Shown here: in pieces, positions 60,794-64,000 of the stretch
Layout of the letters: every line of letters starts with the position of its first letter
How positions within the stretch are numbered: the stretch's first letter is position 1
Assembly: GCF_014650175.1 (NCBI RefSeq)
Contig: NZ_BMUL01000001.1
Coordinates: 600,013 to 664,012, forward strand
Reading direction: 5' to 3'
Length of the DNA: 64,000 nt
Source of the DNA: Streptomyces termitum
GTDB lineage: Bacteria; Actinomycetota; Actinomycetes; Streptomycetales; Streptomycetaceae
Made by a program: the position numbers and the translations under genes
The notes under the pieces: model-generated
Told to the model about the DNA's origin: nothing
What the model saw: the letters and a program-made list of their open reading frames with translations, nothing else
Databases searched by the model: none

Positions 60794-61948
60794 ATGACGA
60801 GCCAGACAACCCACGTCCCCACCGCGGACCAGATCCGCCGTGCCCCGAAGGTGCTGCTCCACGACCACCTCGACGGCGGACTGCGCCCCGGCACGATCAT
60901 CGAACTCGCCCGCGCGCAGGGCTACTCGAAGCTCCCCGAGACCGAACCCGACAAGCTGGGCGCCTGGTTCCGGGACGCCGCCGACTCCGGCTCCCTGGAG
61001 CGCTACCTGGAGACCTTCGCCCACACCTGCGCCGTCATGCAGACCCGCGAGGCGCTGGTCCGGGTCGCCGCCGAGTGCGCCGTGGACCTGGCCGAGGACG
61101 GCGTGGTCTACGCCGAGGTGCGCTACGCCCCCGAACAGCACCTGGAGGCCGGACTCACCCTCGAAGAGGTCGTCGAGGCGGTCAACGAGGGCTTCCGGGA
61201 GGGCGAGCGGCTCGCCCGCGAGGCCGGGCACCGGATCCGCGTCGGCGCCCTGCTGACCGCCATGCGGCACGCGGCCCGCGCCCTGGAGATCGCGGAGCTG
61301 GCCAACCGCTACCGGGACGACGGCGTCGTCGGCTTCGACATCGCGGGCGCCGAGGCCGGCTACCCGCCCACCCGCCACCTCGACGCCTTCGAGTACCTGA
61401 AGCGGGAGAACAACCACTTCACCATCCACGCGGGCGAGGCGTTCGGCCTGCCGTCGATCTGGCAGGCGCTCCAGTGGTGCGGCGCCGACCGGCTCGGCCA
61501 CGGCGTGCGGATCATCGACGACATCGAGGTCGCCGAGGACGGCGCGGTGACCCTCGGCCGGCTGGCCGCGTACGTCCGGGACAAGCGGATCCCGCTGGAG
61601 ATGTGCCCCACCTCCAACCTCCAGACCGGCGCCGCCGCCTCGTACGCCGAGCACCCCATCGGGCTGCTGCGCAAGCTGCACTTCCGGGCGACCGTGAACA
61701 CGGACAACCGTCTGATGAGTGGCACCAGCATGAGCCGGGAATTCGAGCTGCTGGTCGACGCCTTCGATTACACGCTCGACGATCTCCAGTGGTTCACGGT
61801 CAATGCGATGAAATCAGCGTTCATTCCTTTCGATGAACGGCTGGCCATGATCAATGACGTGATCAAGCCCGGATATGCCGAACTGAAGTCCGAGTGGCTC
61901 TTCCGGCAGACCGTCGCGACCAGCGGGTCTTCCACTCCGGGGGAGTGA
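60794..61948 (+). CDS. add: Adenosine deaminase
   Basis: 384 residues from ATG 60794. Zinc and catalytic motifs: [15 protein letters not shown] (HxH), [22 protein letters not shown], and [12 protein letters not shown]. The final metal motif reads [12 protein letters not shown], with Asn where the textbook enzyme has the second Asp of NTDD; the first, metal-binding Asp is kept. Deaminates (deoxy)adenosine to (deoxy)inosine. It shares the operator palindrome with the BMP, ABC-cdd and deoA units. Confidence 0.92.
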   Translation: MTSQTTHVPTADQIRRAPKVLLHDHLDGGLRPGTIIELARAQGYSKLPETEPDKLGAWFRDAADSGSLERYLETFAHTCAVMQTREALVRVAAECAVDLAEDGVVYAEVRYAPEQHLEAGLTLEEVVEAVNEGFREGERLAREAGHRIRVGALLTAMRHAARALEIAELANRYRDDGVVGFDIAGAEAGYPPTRHLDAFEYLKRENNHFTIHAGEAFGLPSIWQALQWCGADRLGHGVRIIDDIEVAEDGAVTLGRLAAYVRDKRIPLEMCPTSNLQTGAAASYAEHPIGLLRKLHFRATVNTDNRLMSGTSMSREFELLVDAFDYTLDDLQWFTVNAMKSAFIPFDERLAMINDVIKPGYAELKSEWLFRQTVATSGSSTPGE

Positions 61949-62129
61949 GGAAAGGGGGCGGTGGGCGCCCGGCGCGCGCGACACCGGGCGGTGTTCGGGT
62001 GATTGCGGAGCGGGGTCGGGGCGGTTAACTTGCGAAGCTGCTCGGCACATCCGGAGCCATGCATTCCGCCGTTCCGGATTTCTTTCCTGATGTCCCGAAG
62101 CTAGCCCCCAAGCCAAGGAAGATCCTCAG

Positions 62130-62501
62130 ATGAAGCAGTCCGCCGCCAAGAAGCTCGGTGTCGCCGTCCTCGGCGCCGCATTCGCCGCTGCCGCCGCCGG
62201 CACGGCCTCCGCGGCCCCGCTCCCGGCACCGCTCGCCGGCGCCGACGCGCTGTCCACCGTGGGTCAGGTCGCCCCCCTCGGCGACGGCCTCACCCAGCTC
62301 CCCGACGGGGCCGGCGAGTCCCTCGCCGCCGGGCAGGGCGCCCTCGGCCAGGGCGTCGACCAGGGTGTGAAGACCCTCCCCGCCACCGCCGGCCAGGTCA
62401 CCCAGAACGCGCCGCTCGGCGCCGCCACCGGCGCCCTCGGCGCCACCCCCCTCGGCGGCCTCCTCGGCGGCCTCCCGCTCAACGGCCTGCCGCTCGGCTG
62501 A
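62130..62501 (+). CDS. Small secreted Gly/Leu/Pro-rich protein
   Basis: 123 residues from ATG 62130 after AAGGAAG. Clear signal peptide (KKLGVAVLGAAFAAAAAGTASA, cleaved near residue 29). The mature part consists of short LPxG, QGALGQGVDQGV and PLGGLLGGLPLNG stretches without Cys. Small secreted proteins of this make-up are common in Streptomyces and are of unknown role. Monocistronic; a terminator follows. Confidence 0.7.
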   Translation: MKQSAAKKLGVAVLGAAFAAAAAGTASAAPLPAPLAGADALSTVGQVAPLGDGLTQLPDGAGESLAAGQGALGQGVDQGVKTLPATAGQVTQNAPLGAATGALGATPLGGLLGGLPLNGLPLG

Positions 62502-62517
62502 CCCGCCGCACACGCCC

Positions 62518-62556
62518 CAGGGGCGCGCACCCGGTCCTCCCGGGGGCGCGCCCCTG
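62518..62556. terminator. Bidirectional terminator
   Basis: CAGGGGCGCGC (62518-62528) pairs exactly with GCGCGCCCCTG (62546-62556) between convergent genes. Confidence 0.75.
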
Positions 62557-62579
62557 TCGTCTCCCCCGGCGGCCGGCCG

Positions 62580-62783
62580 CTACCAGGCGGTCTTCGCCGT
62601 CCGCGACTCGCCCGGCAGCAGCACCCACAGCGCCAGGTAGAGCAGGAACTGCGGGCCGGGCAGCAGGCACGAGACCAGGAAGATCACGCGCATCGTCAGC
62701 GCGGAGGTGCCGAAGCGCCGGGCGAGCGCCGCGCACACCCCGCCGAGCATCCTGCCTTCGCTGGGGCGGACAAGTGCGGCCAT
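62580..62783 (-). CDS. Small PspC-domain membrane protein
   Basis: 67 residues from ATG 62783, six bases after GAAGGAG; a longer frame to 62867 lacks a site. PspC hallmark RPSEGRMLGGVCAALARRFG followed by MRVIFLVSCLLPGPQFLLYL, a membrane helix, and WVLLPGE. In Streptomyces single PspC domains are stress- or envelope-related membrane proteins of unclear role. Confidence 0.85.
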   Translation of the reverse strand: MAALVRPSEGRMLGGVCAALARRFGTSALTMRVIFLVSCLLPGPQFLLYLALWVLLPGESRTAKTAW

Positions 62784-62871
62784 GGTGGGCTCCTTCGTCG
62801 ATTCCGGAAGCCACCCCGTCGGGCTCCCGATGACTCCATGGTGCGTCCCGCCCCACCCCTTCGACATCGGA

Positions 62872-63432
62872 CTACCGGGCGATCGGGACCCTGGGAATCC
62901 TCGGGGTACGACCCTGAGCCGTGTCGTTCCCGATGACGACCCGGCTCCGCCCCGGGTCCCGCCGGGCGGCGTCCCGCCGCCGCAGCCGCGTCCGCGCGGC
63001 CGGCACCACCAGGAGGTGCGCCAGCGCCACCCCCAGGGTGTTCAGGAGCACCGAGTCCACGTCCACGACCTGCCCCGGCACCGCCGTCTGCAACAGTTCG
63101 AGCGCCAGCGACACCAGCGCCCCCGCCGCCGTCGTCCGGATCAGCGAGGCCCATCCCGAGACCCTCAGCCGCCCCTCGCACATCGGCAGCAGCACCCCGA
63201 GCGGGGCGAGCAGCAGCAGTCCCTCGCCGATCAGCCGGGCCGCCTCGGCGGTCCCCAGCGCCAGATCGGCCCGCAGCCCCGCCAGCGGCACCGTGTTCGG
63301 CGCGGTCACCCAGGCCACGTCGCGTGGTCGCAGACCGATCCAGGCGACGCACAGCAGATGCGTGACCAGGAGCGCGAACCCCGTCACCCGGACGACCACG
63401 GCGGTGTTCCCGCCCGAACCTTGACGCTGCAC
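62872..63432 (-). CDS. VanZ-family membrane protein
   Basis: 186 residues from GTG 63432 (TTG 63441 is possible in frame). Four membrane segments and the VanZ pattern: WVTAPNTVPLAGLRADL, IGEGLLLLAPLGVLLPM, SLALELLQTAVPGQVVDVDS, VLLNTLGVALAHLLV. The acidic VDVDSVLLNTLG loop is characteristic. The family name comes from teicoplanin resistance, but most members have no known function; no van genes are here. Arg-rich C-terminal tail. Confidence 0.85.
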   Translation of the reverse strand: MQRQGSGGNTAVVVRVTGFALLVTHLLCVAWIGLRPRDVAWVTAPNTVPLAGLRADLALGTAEAARLIGEGLLLLAPLGVLLPMCEGRLRVSGWASLIRTTAAGALVSLALELLQTAVPGQVVDVDSVLLNTLGVALAHLLVVPAARTRLRRRDAARRDPGRSRVVIGNDTAQGRTPRIPRVPIAR

Positions 63433-63504
63433 GCCCCCCAAGACGTGCCGACCGGGCGGAACGGTTCCGGCCGGACCGGAAACGGAACCCCCGCTCCCGG
63501 ACCG

Positions 63505-64000
63505 TCAGCCCGCCGGGCTCCCCTCCGGAGCCGGCGCCGCGACCGTCGGCACCGCCGTCCCCGGCCGCTCCCGCAGCTCCGCCGTGCACCGGTACCGCTT
63601 CGGCGGATACGCCCCCGGTCCCGCCAGCAGCACCGTGTGCCCGCCGGCCCCCGCCGAGCTCTCCGCGAAGGTGCACACCAACTGCGACAGCGCCTCCGGC
63701 ACCAGGTCCTCCGGCTGCCGGCTCAGCCGCAGCGTCCCCTCCGGATCGCCCTTCCGGCCGCCCGCCACCGCCAGCGGAGCCCGTACCGACGTGGTGAAAC
63801 CGGCCTGCCGCTCCGCCTCCGACGGGTCCGACAGCAACTGCGCGAGCAGCGCCGTCGCCGTCCGCACCGGATCGCCGCTCGCCTTGTCCTCCGGCTGCGG
63901 CGAGCGCCGGTCCACCGGCTCCAGCTGCGAGCCGCACACCAGGAACACCCGCACCGGCACCCCCGCCGCCGGACCCGAGTCCTCGGCCACCCCGCACGGC
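63505..64000 (-). CDS. GerMN-domain-like lipoprotein (5' end beyond window)
   Basis: Partial, about 165 residues visible, entering from the right edge. The visible N-terminus is PCGVAEDSGP, so the lipobox Cys appears to lie at 63996-63994 and nearly the whole mature protein is present. VRVFLVCGSQLEPVDRRSP and TATALLAQLLSDPSEAERQA with GFTTSV follow the GerMN pattern. Tail region has RYRCTAELRERPGTA. GerMN lipoproteins occur in spore formers and in actinomycetes next to sensor systems; the neighbour is outside the window. Confidence 0.6.
   Translation of the reverse strand, partial: PCGVAEDSGPAAGVPVRVFLVCGSQLEPVDRRSPQPEDKASGDPVRTATALLAQLLSDPSEAERQAGFTTSVRAPLAVAGGRKGDPEGTLRLSRQPEDLVPEALSQLVCTFAESSAGAGGHTVLLAGPGAYPPKRYRCTAELRERPGTAVPTVAAPAPEGSPAG

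Noticed and set aside
62872..63432. Glycopeptide-resistance locus suggested by the VanZ family name
   Set aside because: No vanHAX or vanRS genes are present; single VanZ-like membrane proteins are common in actinomycetes.

Overview
The window reads as core chromosome of a Streptomyces or very close actinomycete. G+C is very high, with third codon positions almost always G or C. GTG, ATG and TTG starts are all used, many genes appear to be leaderless, and terminators are GC-rich hairpins without U-tracts. Content and order (trpS, D-Ala-D-Ala carboxypeptidase, SCO4848-type membrane protein, sdhCDAB, sialic-acid-like glycan genes, BMP-type nucleoside transporter, deoA, add) fit, from memory, the conserved Streptomyces core. 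I see no rRNA, tRNA, CRISPR array, prophage or intact IS element.

Layout. 1-0.7 kb: the end of a MocR-type aminotransferase/regulator, abutted by a 161-bp palindromic MITE-like element with a CTAG duplication. 0.7-5.3 kb: membrane protein, YgiB/YgiC-like lipoprotein and ATP-grasp pair, NodB deacetylase with a candidate DasR site, and rocD. 5.5-15.1 kb: trpS, 2H phosphoesterase, YihY/BrkB, D,D-carboxypeptidase, a kinase fused to an extracellular solute-binding domain, a membrane-anchored metallophosphoesterase and an orphan peptide-binding protein. 15.1-17.8 kb: a TetR/DCC/membrane operon with two palindromic operators, then a hydrolase. 17.8-23.6 kb: two DUF4132 giants around a MarR regulator and a diglycine-ended ubiquitin-like small protein that is translationally coupled to one of them. 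23.6-28 kb: sdhCDAB and a ureide-pathway decarboxylase. 28-38 kb: GH20 hexosaminidase, a Clp_N/HTH protein with a palindromic leaderless promoter, an ECF sigma with a membrane partner, L,D-transpeptidase, methylmalonyl-CoA-mutase-type large subunit, LysE-type exporter and MerR regulator. 38-45.2 kb: a nonulosonic (sialic/Kdn-like) acid polymer cluster. 45.2-53.8 kb: M20 amidohydrolase, then BMP lipoprotein, ABC ATPase, two permeases, cytidine deaminase and thymidine phosphorylase. 53.9-64 kb: Uma2 nuclease-fold protein, STAS protein, ECF sigma with SnoaL-like tail, second L,D-transpeptidase, divergent MFS/LysR pair, hydrolase, GNAT, adenosine deaminase, small secreted protein, PspC and VanZ proteins, and the end of a GerMN-type lipoprotein.

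Functional links. A 12-bp palindrome, CTACGCGCGTAG, recurs in front of all four nucleoside transcription units (BMP lipoprotein, ABC-cdd operon, deoA, add), so uptake and salvage look like one regulon. Cell-wall functions are frequent (two L,D-transpeptidases, D,D-carboxypeptidase, deacetylase, hexosaminidase, glycan polymer genes). The least described system is the DUF4132 / ubiquitin-like-protein locus. All function calls come from reading sequence and from memory of protein families; no database search was run.
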